Assembly: GCA_964493665.1 (NCBI GenBank)
Contig: CAZBOZ010000006.1
Coordinates: 1 to 49,197 of the forward strand
Direction: 5' to 3'
DNA length: 49,197 nt
Source: DAOSVX01 sp964493665
GTDB taxonomy: Bacteria; Bacillota_I; Bacilli_A; RF39; UBA660
Position numbers and translations under genes: made by a program
Notes under the pieces: generated by a model
Database searches by the model: none
What the model saw: only the letters and a program-made list of their open reading frames with translations
Told to the model about the DNA's origin: nothing
In this document: positions 32,347-40,149 of the stretch, in pieces
Layout: every line of letters starts with the position of its first letter
How positions within the stretch are numbered: position 1 is the stretch's first letter

Positions 32347-32372
32347 GATATAATTAAAATGGTGATAATATG
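32346..32372 (+). promoter_or_regulatory. Compact promoter-RBS module of the 32370 gene
   Basis: TGA-TATAAT (TATAAT 32349-32354), six bases, GGTGAT (32361-32366), ATG at 32370. The module begins at the last T of the preceding terminator. Confidence 0.65.
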
Positions 32373-34007
32373 AAAGCAAATATATTAGCAAAATTTGAAT
32401 ATAATGGTAAAACTTATGTATATTATATATTCCCTGATAAACCTAAAAATTTATTATATGGGTTAATAGATAACAATGTAATAAAACCAGTTGTTGATCC
32501 AATTGCTTTTAAAATTATGGAAACAGTTTCAAATGAGATTTTTGTTTCTATAGTACCAAAAGATCATATAAGATTAACAAAAATAAAATTAAATAACAAG
32601 TTATTCCAAATAATGTATGATAAAAAAACTAAATTAAAGTTTTTTTACGAAATAAAAAATAACGTTTTCTGTTTGCCTTCAAGAGAAGATATGGAAAATC
32701 TTTCAGCGATTTATAATAAACAGGTATTGTTTAATTTCAGCGAATCTAATGAAAGTAAAAATAAGTCAACATTTTATAAAACAGTAACTATTGCAGGTAT
32801 AGCTTGTATTGTTGTAATGGGTTCACTATTAATATTTAATAATTTTAAAAAACCTAATGCACCTACTGATGCTGTTGTATCTGCTGAAATAACATCAGTA
32901 GTTAATGAAGTTGATTTAGTCAATGAGTCGACGCCAGCACCAAAAATAGATTTTTCTTTAGAAAAATTAACTGATGCCTTAAATCAAAACCCTAATTTAA
33001 CTGACGAAGAAAAAGCTTTTATATTTGAGCATTTTGATATTCTTACAGAAAACCCAGATTATGTTGATATGTATTTAACTATGCAAAAATTATCTACTTT
33101 AAAGATAGAATATGACAGCAGTTCTACAGTATTAGGAGTTGGAGCCTGTTATTATCCTTATGAAAATAAAATAGTTATATATAGAGTAAATTCTTTTGAC
33201 CAACTTGGTCTTTCTGGTAAATCTACATTATCGCATGAAATATTTCATATGTTGTCAAATGCTTACAACTCTTTTGGTACCTCAATATATGAAGGATTAA
33301 CTGAAACATTAGTTTCCGAAAAGGATTTTGCCGTGCCTCATGCTTATTATGAACAATGTAGCTATGTTAAATTATTAGCCGAGATTATTGGCCCTGAACC
33401 AATTAAAGCCTTTTATCTTTCTGGGAATATTGATTATATTGTCAAAGCTTTAACTAATATAATCCCTGATGAAAACGCTGCATATTATTTTTTGAGTTCG
33501 CTTGATGATGCTCTTATATATGGAATAGATTATTCTTATGGCTGGCAAAACTCTGATCTTGATCTTACGGATTTATCTAAAGAAGAATTAAAAGAAGCTA
33601 TGGAAACCACAAAAAGCTTTATTGGTTATACTTTAGACAAATATTTTTATGCTGCTCGAGGATATCATATGGAAGAAGATTTTATAATGAAAATATATTA
33701 TAATTATTTTTTTAGTGATGATCCAGCAAACATTTATGTTATTGATGGCGATGGAAAAGAAGTTCTATTGGAATTTCCATATATACATATAACAAAAGGC
33801 TATTTTTTGAATAAATATATAGAAAAATACCCTTCTGGAGAATTTAGTGTTGGTGAATATATTGGTGAAGGAGCAAATAGAGAATATATAAGTTATCTAT
33901 ATATTATAGATGAAAATAACAGGCGATTAATTCCTTCTGAAACCCACCAAGGCGCTTATTTTTTTGAAGGGACAAATTTATCTAAAGAAATTCAAAAAGT
34001 AAATTAA
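32370..34007 (+). CDS. Membrane-anchored putative zinc metalloprotease (HEIFH), 545 aa
   Basis: A cytoplasmic N-terminal region of about 130 residues is followed by one membrane segment (about 134-156) and a large domain that should lie outside the cell. That domain has a zincin motif, SHEIFHML with H289-E290-x-x-H293, and a downstream YEGLTE (E308 or E312) that could be the third zinc ligand of a gluzincin-like site. The rest is acidic and Tyr-rich. The family is not recognised by name. The N-terminal domain has no obvious kinase or DNA-binding motif; a transmembrane sensor-protease is possible but is inference. lspA follows after 12 bases, so the unit may be linked to lipoprotein or envelope processing. 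Confidence 0.7.
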   Translation: MKANILAKFEYNGKTYVYYIFPDKPKNLLYGLIDNNVIKPVVDPIAFKIMETVSNEIFVSIVPKDHIRLTKIKLNNKLFQIMYDKKTKLKFFYEIKNNVFCLPSREDMENLSAIYNKQVLFNFSESNESKNKSTFYKTVTIAGIACIVVMGSLLIFNNFKKPNAPTDAVVSAEITSVVNEVDLVNESTPAPKIDFSLEKLTDALNQNPNLTDEEKAFIFEHFDILTENPDYVDMYLTMQKLSTLKIEYDSSSTVLGVGACYYPYENKIVIYRVNSFDQLGLSGKSTLSHEIFHMLSNAYNSFGTSIYEGLTETLVSEKDFAVPHAYYEQCSYVKLLAEIIGPEPIKAFYLSGNIDYIVKALTNIIPDENAAYYFLSSLDDALIYGIDYSYGWQNSDLDLTDLSKEELKEAMETTKSFIGYTLDKYFYAARGYHMEEDFIMKIYYNYFFSDDPANIYVIDGDGKEVLLEFPYIHITKGYFLNKYIEKYPSGEFSVGEYIGEGANREYISYLYIIDENNRRLIPSETHQGAYFFEGTNLSKEIQKVN

Positions 34008-34019
34008 GAGGAGTTTTTT

Positions 34020-34526
34020 ATGAAAAAAATGTATATTAAAACAATTATTATAAGTTTTATAATTATCTTAATAGATCAAATATCTAAGGGTTTAATAGAT
34101 AAATATATTGAATTTGGTCAAAGAATAAAAATAATAAACAAACTATTTTATATTACTAACGTTAATAATACAGGAGCAGCTTGGGGAATGCTTCCTAATA
34201 GAACAGATTTGTTAATTCTTTTGACAATTGTTGTAATTATTGTTTTACTTCAATATTTAAAATCATTTAAAAAAAGTAGTAATAATATTATTGCTTTTGG
34301 TATATTACTAGGTGGTATTATTGGTAATTTTATAGATAGATTGTTTATTGGATATGTTAAGGATTTTTTAGAGCTAACCATCTTTAATTATAATTTTCCA
34401 ATATTTAATATTAGTGATATGTGTATAGTAATAGGAGCTATTTTATTAATAATAGCTATAATTAATGGGGAGGATAAAAATGAATCTAAAAGCAAAAAAC
34501 CTGGTAGGAAAAGAAAGACTAGATAA
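34020..34526 (+). CDS. lspA: Lipoprotein signal peptidase (signal peptidase II)
   Basis: Membrane aspartyl protease that removes signal peptides from prolipoproteins. Four hydrophobic segments; conserved NNTGAAWGML; catalytic aspartates D106 in GNFIDRL and D133 in FNISD. Length 168 aa, with a basic tail (KSKKPGRKRKTR). AGAGGAG precedes the ATG. The last 47 bases overlap the start of rluD in another frame, so the basic tail is encoded by double-used DNA. Confidence 0.95.
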   Translation: MKKMYIKTIIISFIIILIDQISKGLIDKYIEFGQRIKIINKLFYITNVNNTGAAWGMLPNRTDLLILLTIVVIIVLLQYLKSFKKSSNNIIAFGILLGGIIGNFIDRLFIGYVKDFLELTIFNYNFPIFNISDMCIVIGAILLIIAIINGEDKNESKSKKPGRKRKTR

Positions 34527-35367
34527 GTATTTAGCAAAAGTAACTGAATATAGTAGAGCTTTAATAACTAAAATGATTCATAGTGGGAATATTTTAGTTA
34601 ACAAAAAACAAGAAAGAGGGAGTTATATAATACACGAAAATGATGCTATCAACATTACTCCTTTTAAAGAAGAGAACAATTTAAGTGGAACTAATATACC
34701 AATAGATATTATTTATGAAGATGATCACTTGTTGGTTATAAATAAACAAAGTGGATTAGTGGTACACCCAGGTAGTGGCAATAAAAATAACACTTTAGTT
34801 AATGCTTTAATATATCGAGGGGAGCATTTAAGTAGTAAAGATGATCTTCGCCCTGGAATAGTTCATAGGCTTGATAAAGATACTTCGGGATTAATGTTGG
34901 TGGCAAAAGATAATAAAACTCATGAAATATTGGCTGATGATTTCAAACATAAAAGGATAAAAAGAGAATATATAGCTCTCTTAGATGGGGTGTTTCCAAA
35001 TACCTCGGCTACCATTGATGCTCCTATTGGAAGAGATAATAATGAAAGAAAAAAAATGGTTATAAAAGGTAATGGTAAAAAAGCTATAACTCATTTAAAA
35101 GTATTAAAAAAATATCATAATTATACTTTGGTATCTTTAGTATTAGACACTGGTAGAACTCATCAAATAAGAGTTCATATGAAATATATTGGTTATCCAG
35201 TTCATAATGATTCAGTTTATGGTAATAAAAAAAGCGATTCTTTTGGCCAATTCCTTCATTCAGCTAAGATAGAATTTATGCATCCTGTGACTGGTGAAAA
35301 AATGATGTTCACTTCGCCGGTACCAAGAGAGTTCCAAGAATTTTTAGATAATTTAGAGACCGATTAA
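34480..35367 (+). CDS. RluD-family 23S rRNA pseudouridine synthase
   Basis: Pseudouridine synthase of the RluA/RluD group. N-terminal S4 domain (ERLDKYLAKVTEYSRALITKMI, 34513-34578), catalytic D132 in HRLDKDTSGLMLVAK, and RTHQIRVHM later. The 295-residue length is normal. The ATG at 34480 has GGGGAGG upstream; the in-frame ATG at 34465 would include this site. lspA followed by rluD is the Bacillus order (lspA-ylyB). It overlaps lspA by 47 bases, more than usual for coupled genes. Confidence 0.93.
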   Translation: MNLKAKNLVGKERLDKYLAKVTEYSRALITKMIHSGNILVNKKQERGSYIIHENDAINITPFKEENNLSGTNIPIDIIYEDDHLLVINKQSGLVVHPGSGNKNNTLVNALIYRGEHLSSKDDLRPGIVHRLDKDTSGLMLVAKDNKTHEILADDFKHKRIKREYIALLDGVFPNTSATIDAPIGRDNNERKKMVIKGNGKKAITHLKVLKKYHNYTLVSLVLDTGRTHQIRVHMKYIGYPVHNDSVYGNKKSDSFGQFLHSAKIEFMHPVTGEKMMFTSPVPREFQEFLDNLETD

Positions 35368-35379
35368 GGTCTCTTTACT
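35355..35379 (+). terminator. Probable terminator after rluD
   Basis: AGAGACC/GGTCTCT 7-bp stem with the stop codon in its loop, but the T-tract is interrupted (TTTACTT). Confidence 0.6.
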
Positions 35380-35402
35380 TACTTTTAAAAAAAAGGTATA
35401 AT
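35374..35402 (+). promoter_or_regulatory. Promoter of the rhomboid gene
   Basis: TTTACT, 17 bases, TATAAT (35397-35402). Confidence 0.6.
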
Positions 35403-35425
35403 TATATAACGCAAAGGAGATACAT

Positions 35426-36571
35426 ATGAGTACAGTTGTAATTAACAAAAAAGATGAAATGGTCATGAAATTAGTTCATTACTTTGTGACTAAAGAAAAT
35501 TATACTCCAATAGTTGTAACTGGAGCAAAAGATGAAGTTTGGTTGGAAAACCAAGATGGGCCATATCGTATTATTAGAATAAATTCTAATTACATTCATA
35601 ATAATGAACAATTTAATTTTGATTTATTTAAAACTAAAAATATAATTAAACAAATAAAGAAGAAAACTATTTCATTTAAAATACCAACTTTAAATATTTT
35701 GCTTGATATAAATGATGGAGTTAAAATAACTGGCGAAAATAATATTGAGCCATTAAAGTTGGATTTTGATAAAGATATAAGTAAAAACAAAAAATTAAAA
35801 AATATATTTCCTAACATTACCAAAGAGATAATTAATTCTAAAAACAATATTGAATTGGTTATGAATATAACTAAGGATATTAACAAAAAAACTTCTAAAG
35901 ACAACAAAATATTTGAAAAGATATTTAGTCCTAAAAAAATAGTTGTTACTAAAGTTTTAATATTATTAAATATTATCATGTTTTTAGCTATGTATATTTT
36001 AGGGAATGGTAGTACTAATACCGATACATTATTAAATTTTGGCGCTAATTATGGCCCTTTGGTAAAAGCAGGAGAAGTATACCGCTTATTAACCGGGTCA
36101 TTCTTACATGTGGGAATAATTCATATATTATTTAATATGTATGCCTTATATATAATTGGTAGCCAGTTAGAAAACTTTTTGGGTAAATGGAAGTTTTTAA
36201 TAGTTTATTTAATAAGTGCTATAACTGGATCGATGTTATCAATTGTTTTTTCTAGCAGTATAAGCGCTGGAGCAAGCGGGGCTATATTTGGCTTGTTAGG
36301 TAGTTTACTTTATTTTGGCTACCATTATCGAGTATATTTAGGAAATGTTTTAATAAGGCAAATCGTGCCTCTGATAATTTTAAACATAGCTCTCGGTTTT
36401 TTGCTGCCAGGAGTAGATAACGCTTCTCATATTGGTGGCTTAGTTGGTGGATTGTTAGTTACAATGGCTTTAGGAGTAAATGAAAAAGCTACCAAATTAG
36501 AAAAAATAAATAGTTTGGTGGTTCTGACTTTATATATAGCTTTTATGGCTTTCATGATATTTTTTAAATAA
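35426..36571 (+). CDS. Rhomboid family intramembrane serine protease
   Basis: An N-terminal soluble domain of about 180 residues, as in Bacillus YqgP/GluP, is followed by a six- or seven-segment rhomboid core. Catalytic serine S284 is in SAGASGAIFGLLG and catalytic histidine H335 in NASHIGGLVGG. The HVGIIHILFNMYAL segment supplies the conserved H-x4-N pattern. Length 381 aa. Substrates in this group are membrane proteins; none can be named here. The gene ends 6 bases from the convergent murE stop. Confidence 0.92.
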   Translation: MSTVVINKKDEMVMKLVHYFVTKENYTPIVVTGAKDEVWLENQDGPYRIIRINSNYIHNNEQFNFDLFKTKNIIKQIKKKTISFKIPTLNILLDINDGVKITGENNIEPLKLDFDKDISKNKKLKNIFPNITKEIINSKNNIELVMNITKDINKKTSKDNKIFEKIFSPKKIVVTKVLILLNIIMFLAMYILGNGSTNTDTLLNFGANYGPLVKAGEVYRLLTGSFLHVGIIHILFNMYALYIIGSQLENFLGKWKFLIVYLISAITGSMLSIVFSSSISAGASGAIFGLLGSLLYFGYHYRVYLGNVLIRQIVPLIILNIALGFLLPGVDNASHIGGLVGGLLVTMALGVNEKATKLEKINSLVVLTLYIAFMAFMIFFK

Positions 36572-36573
36572 AA

Positions 36574-36596
36574 AGTTCTAGATATTCTCTAGAACT
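36574..36596. terminator. Bidirectional terminator between rhomboid and murE
   Basis: AGTTCTAGA and TCTAGAACT form a perfect 9-bp stem. The hairpin contains the last codons and TAG stop of murE. The - strand exit is TTTTTATTT; the + strand exit (ATTTCTTTG) is weaker. Confidence 0.75.
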
Positions 36597-37936
36597 ATTT
36601 CTTTGTCCGAAAAATGAATTTTATCATGACCAATTATTTGGTAATCTTCATGCCCTTTTCCTAATATAAGTAAAATATCATTTTCTTTTAATAAACTTAT
36701 ACCTTTTATAATAGCCTTTTTACGATTATAAATAACTTCATAATTACTTCTTTTTTTAACTCCGGCTAATATATCATTCATTATTTGCTTTTCATCTTCA
36801 GTACGAGGATTATCATTAGTTAATATTACATAATCAGAATTTTTAGTGGCAATATCTCCCATAATAGGTCTTTTAGTTCTGTCTCGGTCGCCACCGCAGC
36901 CAAGAATAGTATATATTTTGCCTTTTTTATATTCTTTAGCACTGTTTATAACATTTAATACAGCATCTGGAGTGTGAGCATAATCAACAAATATACTATT
37001 AGTATTATATTTAATCATATCCATTCTTCCGGGTGGAGGGGTTAATTTATCATTTAACTTTAATATTTTTTTAATGCTAAAACCTAATTCATGAACCAAT
37101 AGAAGTGCCGTTAAATAATTATAAACATTATATCTGCCTACTAAATTAATTTTTGTATTATAAGTTTTATTTTTATAACTAAAACTAAATTTAGTATCTA
37201 AATTAGTTAAATGAACATCTAATATTTTTAAATCGCCATTTGCTCCTAATGTAATATTATGATTTTTGTCTATTAAAAAGTTTTTGTAATGAGGATCATC
37301 AGCATTAACTACAGCTTTTTTATGGCCTCTAGTTTTATTAAATAATATTTTTTTGGCTTCCATATAGTTTTCTAAAGTTTTATGATAATCTAAATGATCT
37401 TGAGTTAAATTAGTAAAAGCAACTTCATCAAAAGTTAGGCCATAAACTCTATTCATATCTAAAGCATGACTGCTAACTTCCATAACTAAATATTTGCAAT
37501 CATTTTCTTTAGCCTCTAAAAACATCGAGTAGAGTAGATCAATATCAGGGGTTGTGTTAGCTAATATCCTTTTTTCATCATTATAATAAAAACCTATTGT
37601 TCCTATATAAGCACATTTTTTATTAAGCATTTTTAGCATTTGGAATATCAAATAACAAGTAGTGGTTTTACCATTTGTACCTGTGACACCAATTAATTTA
37701 ATACTTTTAAATTTGGGGTAATAATTTTTATATAAATAATTATTTAAATATTCTCTAGTGTTTGGTACTATTTCAGTTTTTACAGAATAGCTTCCTTTTT
37801 CGGCAATGATTTTAGTTGCTCCATTTTCAATAGCATTTTCGATATAATCATGGCCATCTCTTTCAACATTAGGAATAGCAATAAAGGTATCCCCAGTTTT
37901 TACTTTTCTTGAATCTGATTTTAATTTTATTTCCAT
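36578..37936 (-). CDS. murE: UDP-MurNAc-tripeptide synthetase MurE, mDAP type
   Basis: Adds the third peptide residue to UDP-MurNAc-L-Ala-D-Glu. P-loop GTNGKTTT (residues 86-93), the carbamylated-lysine helix YMEAKKILFN (191-200), and DNPR at 375-378, the motif that in this family marks meso-diaminopimelate addition rather than lysine. Length 452 aa, slightly short. Strong AGGAGG before the ATG. It lies downstream of lexA on the - strand, apart from other mur genes; murD is about 23 kb away. Confidence 0.94.
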   Translation of the reverse strand: MEIKLKSDSRKVKTGDTFIAIPNVERDGHDYIENAIENGATKIIAEKGSYSVKTEIVPNTREYLNNYLYKNYYPKFKSIKLIGVTGTNGKTTTCYLIFQMLKMLNKKCAYIGTIGFYYNDEKRILANTTPDIDLLYSMFLEAKENDCKYLVMEVSSHALDMNRVYGLTFDEVAFTNLTQDHLDYHKTLENYMEAKKILFNKTRGHKKAVVNADDPHYKNFLIDKNHNITLGANGDLKILDVHLTNLDTKFSFSYKNKTYNTKINLVGRYNVYNYLTALLLVHELGFSIKKILKLNDKLTPPPGRMDMIKYNTNSIFVDYAHTPDAVLNVINSAKEYKKGKIYTILGCGGDRDRTKRPIMGDIATKNSDYVILTNDNPRTEDEKQIMNDILAGVKKRSNYEVIYNRKKAIIKGISLLKENDILLILGKGHEDYQIIGHDKIHFSDKEIVLENI

Positions 37937-37956
37937 TTTAGATCCTCCTAATATTA

Positions 37957-37962
37957 ATTATA
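37957..37962 (-). promoter_or_regulatory. -10 of murE
   Basis: TATAAT on the - strand, just after the lexA terminator; 20 bases ahead of the start. No clear -35. Confidence 0.5.
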
Positions 37963-37966
37963 TAAC

Positions 37967-37992
37967 AAAAAAAGTACTTTTTTAAGTACTTT
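37967..37992 (-). terminator. Intrinsic terminator after lexA
   Basis: A 9-bp stem AAAGTACTT/AAGTACTTT with a 4-base loop; the - strand continues into a run of T. It overlaps the lexA stop. Confidence 0.75.
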
Positions 37993-38608
37993 ATAATTTT
38001 CTATATAATCCGATTGCTTTACCAAGGATTTGAACGCCAGGCAGGATAATAGGAGCCATAGTATCATTTTCAGGCTGTAGTCTAATATAATCTTTTTCTT
38101 TGTAAAAAGTCTTAAGTGTTACTTCGTTATCTTCGTTCATAGCAACAACAATATCACCATTACGAGCAGTTTTTTGTTTTTGAACAATAACCACATCACC
38201 ATCATATATGCCTTTATTAATCATACTTTCGCCGCTAACTTCTAGGGTAAAAACAGTTTCTTTATTAGGTATTAAATCGGCTGGTAAAGAAAAGAACTCA
38301 AAAGGCCTTTCAATTGCTTCAATTGGATTACCAGCAGTTATTTTGCCAAGAAGGGGAACTTTTACTAACTCTGAATCGTTACTATCATATTCATTTTCAA
38401 CTAATACTTCAATAGTTCTAAACTTAGAATCGGTTTTTCTTATACATCCAGCTTTTTCTAATTTAGTTAAATGAGTATGAACAGTAGCGGGGGAGCTAAG
38501 TCCAAGTCCAGCACCAATTTCTCGTACTGAGGGTGGATAACCATTTTCAACAATAAATTTTTTAATAAATGTCAACACCTTGTCTTGTTTATTAGTTATT
38601 TTTTCCAT
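37991..38608 (-). CDS. lexA: LexA, SOS repressor
   Basis: Repressor of the SOS regulon, self-cleaved when RecA filaments form. Winged-helix DNA-binding domain (about residues 1-65, GYPPSVREIGAGLGLSSPATVHTHL). Cleavage site A92-G93 in KITAGNP, catalytic serine S128 in SGESMI and lysine K166 in VTLKTF. Length 205 aa is standard. GGAGG precedes the ATG. Two SOS boxes lie in the divergent intergenic region, one over its own -35, so it is autoregulated. Confidence 0.97.
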   Translation of the reverse strand: MEKITNKQDKVLTFIKKFIVENGYPPSVREIGAGLGLSSPATVHTHLTKLEKAGCIRKTDSKFRTIEVLVENEYDSNDSELVKVPLLGKITAGNPIEAIERPFEFFSLPADLIPNKETVFTLEVSGESMINKGIYDGDVVIVQKQKTARNGDIVVAMNEDNEVTLKTFYKEKDYIRLQPENDTMAPIILPGVQILGKAIGLYRKL

Positions 38609-38629
38609 TATTTATCTGCCTCCAAATAT

Positions 38630-38659
38630 ATATTAACACAAAAAAGTGTAAAAAGTCAA
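38630..38659 (-). promoter_or_regulatory. Promoter of lexA
   Basis: On the - strand: TTGACT (38659-38654), 18 bases, TAATAT (38635-38630) with TGT before it. The SOS box at 38657-38670 overlaps the -35. Confidence 0.65.
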
Positions 38660-38670
38660 ACAAATGTTTT
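38657..38670. promoter_or_regulatory. SOS (LexA) box 2, at lexA -35
   Basis: CAAACAAATGTTTT matches 12 of 14 positions of the Bacillus consensus CGAACRNRYGTTYC. Confidence 0.7.
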
Positions 38671-38679
38671 CTTTTTTGC

Positions 38680-38708
38680 TTGACACGAACATATGTACTA
38701 TATATAAT
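38680..38708 (+). promoter_or_regulatory. Consensus promoter of the small SOS gene
   Basis: Perfect TTGACA (38680-38685), 17 bases, perfect TATAAT (38703-38708). The whole spacer is occupied by an SOS box. Confidence 0.85.
38686..38699. promoter_or_regulatory. SOS (LexA) box 1, inside the promoter spacer
   Basis: CGAACATATGTACT matches 12 of 14 consensus positions. It fills the space between -35 and -10 of the 38731 gene, the ideal place for tight repression. Confidence 0.85.
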
Positions 38709-38730
38709 GATATTGAAAGGCGGGATAGAA

Positions 38731-38886
38731 ATGAAAAATATAATTTTAAAAAACAAAGGAGTTATAGCGTTTTATATGCTAGTTATTGTGTTATCGTTAG
38801 GATGCACTTATAGACTCAATAATTTAAATATTAATAAAGTTTCTAATTATACGATCGCTGAATATCAATTAAAAGGAAATAAATAA
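38731..38886 (+). CDS. Small SOS-controlled membrane peptide in the yneA position, 51 aa
   Basis: A 51-residue product from ATG 38731 (AAAGGCGGG upstream). After MKNIILKNKG comes one hydrophobic segment (about residues 11-26, VIAFYMLVIVLSLGCTY) and a short polar tail of about 25 residues. In Bacillus and relatives the gene divergent from lexA is yneA, an SOS-induced division inhibitor with one membrane anchor and a LysM domain. This product keeps the position, the SOS box and the anchor but has no LysM domain. A division-inhibitor role is inference from synteny and regulation. Other small SOS inhibitors (SidA-like) are also tiny single-pass proteins. Confidence 0.7.
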   Translation: MKNIILKNKGVIAFYMLVIVLSLGCTYRLNNLNINKVSNYTIAEYQLKGNK

Positions 38887-38907
38887 TTTAGGTTTTAATT
38901 TTTGTTG

Positions 38908-38913
38908 TATAAT
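38908..38913 (+). promoter_or_regulatory. -10 box for the 38929 gene
   Basis: TATAAT followed after 8 bases by the AGAGG Shine-Dalgarno; start codon at 38929. Another very short leader (about 9 bases). Confidence 0.5.
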
Positions 38914-38928
38914 AATTAAGAGGTTGTT

Positions 38929-40077
38929 ATGAAAAAACGAATTTTAATTATATATGCAACATATGGATCTGGTCATTTAGCAGTTGCTAAATATATAGAA
39001 GATTATTTTAAAAAAGAAAATTCTGATTATGAAATCCTTTCTATTGACTTATTAAAATATTCAATTCCAGTTTTAGGGGAAATTTCTCGCGTGGTTAATA
39101 ATACTGTTGTTTTAAAGTTCCCAATTATTTGCAATGCTGCTCTCGGAATATCTAATAATAAGATAATTTCTTATGGCACTATAGAAACTAATATTAAAAA
39201 ATTTGAAAACAAAAAATTATTTAAATTAATTAAAGACTTTGATCCTGATATTGTTTTATCTACTCATTTTTATGGCAGTGCTATAATAACTAAATTAAAT
39301 AGGCAAAACAAATTGAAATCTTTATTAATTACTATAGTTACGGATTATAAGGCTCATGAATTATGGCTTCAAAATTACAAAAGCGAAGATGCAATTATTG
39401 TTTCTAACAATGAAACAAAAAAAGATTTAATAAGAAAATGTCCAGAAATAGATAAAAACAAAATAAAAAATTTTGGAATACCTATTTTTAATAGAATGGA
39501 TAATGCTCTCGATTATAATAAGTTGTTGCAAAAGCACCATATAAAAAATGATAAGCCAATAATAACTTTTTTTGGTGGTAGTTCGTATGCCGTTTCCAAC
39601 AGCTATCAATATTTTCATAAATTAATAAAAAGCAATATCAATGCTTATGTTTTCTATGTTACCGGTAATGCCAAAGGATTAAGGGAGAAGGCTGAAAAGC
39701 TTGTTAAAAAGTACAATGCTTCAAATGTCAAAGTTTTGGGATATATAAATAATGTGCCAGAATATATGACTATGAGTGATTTGATCATTACTAAACCCGG
39801 TGGAGTTTTGGTGAATGAATGTGTATTCTTTGGAAAGCCAATGCTTTTAATAAGCGGCGCGGGGCCCGAGAAAGAAAACTATAGATATTTAGTAAGAAAA
39901 GGATTTGCAGTTAGGGCTTCTAATACCTTTGCTTTTATTAAGCATTTAGAGCATTTAATTAACAACAAAGAAATTCTGAATATGATGAAGGAAAATGTGA
40001 AAAATTATGACAACAAAGAGGCTTTGCCTAAACTTTATAAACTTGTTCAAGAAATATTAAAAGATAAATGTAAATAA
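38929..40077 (+). CDS. MGDG synthase/UgtP-like glycolipid glycosyltransferase (GT28)
   Basis: Resembles monogalactosyldiacylglycerol synthase and processive diacylglycerol beta-glucosyltransferases (UgtP/YpfP). The N-terminal domain starts ILIIYATYGSGHLAVAKYIEDYF with the family's G-x-GH motif, and LSTHFYGSAIITKL follows. The C-terminal GT28 domain has TFFGGSSYAVSNS and the sugar-nucleotide motif ITKPGGVLVNECVFFGKPML. Length 382 aa is typical. The likely product is a glycosyl-diacylglycerol used as a membrane lipid or lipoteichoic acid anchor; which sugar is used cannot be read. Confidence 0.88.
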   Translation: MKKRILIIYATYGSGHLAVAKYIEDYFKKENSDYEILSIDLLKYSIPVLGEISRVVNNTVVLKFPIICNAALGISNNKIISYGTIETNIKKFENKKLFKLIKDFDPDIVLSTHFYGSAIITKLNRQNKLKSLLITIVTDYKAHELWLQNYKSEDAIIVSNNETKKDLIRKCPEIDKNKIKNFGIPIFNRMDNALDYNKLLQKHHIKNDKPIITFFGGSSYAVSNSYQYFHKLIKSNINAYVFYVTGNAKGLREKAEKLVKKYNASNVKVLGYINNVPEYMTMSDLIITKPGGVLVNECVFFGKPMLLISGAGPEKENYRYLVRKGFAVRASNTFAFIKHLEHLINNKEILNMMKENVKNYDNKEALPKLYKLVQEILKDKCK

Positions 40078-40089
40078 GTAGTTAAAATA

Positions 40090-40118
40090 TTGACATATTT
40101 TGGTAATTGTTGTAAATT
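40090..40118 (+). promoter_or_regulatory. Promoter of the surface protein gene at 40150
   Basis: Perfect TTGACA, 17 bases, TAAATT. Confidence 0.6.
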
Positions 40119-40149
40119 TATATCATAGATTGTAGAAAGAGGTTTTTAA

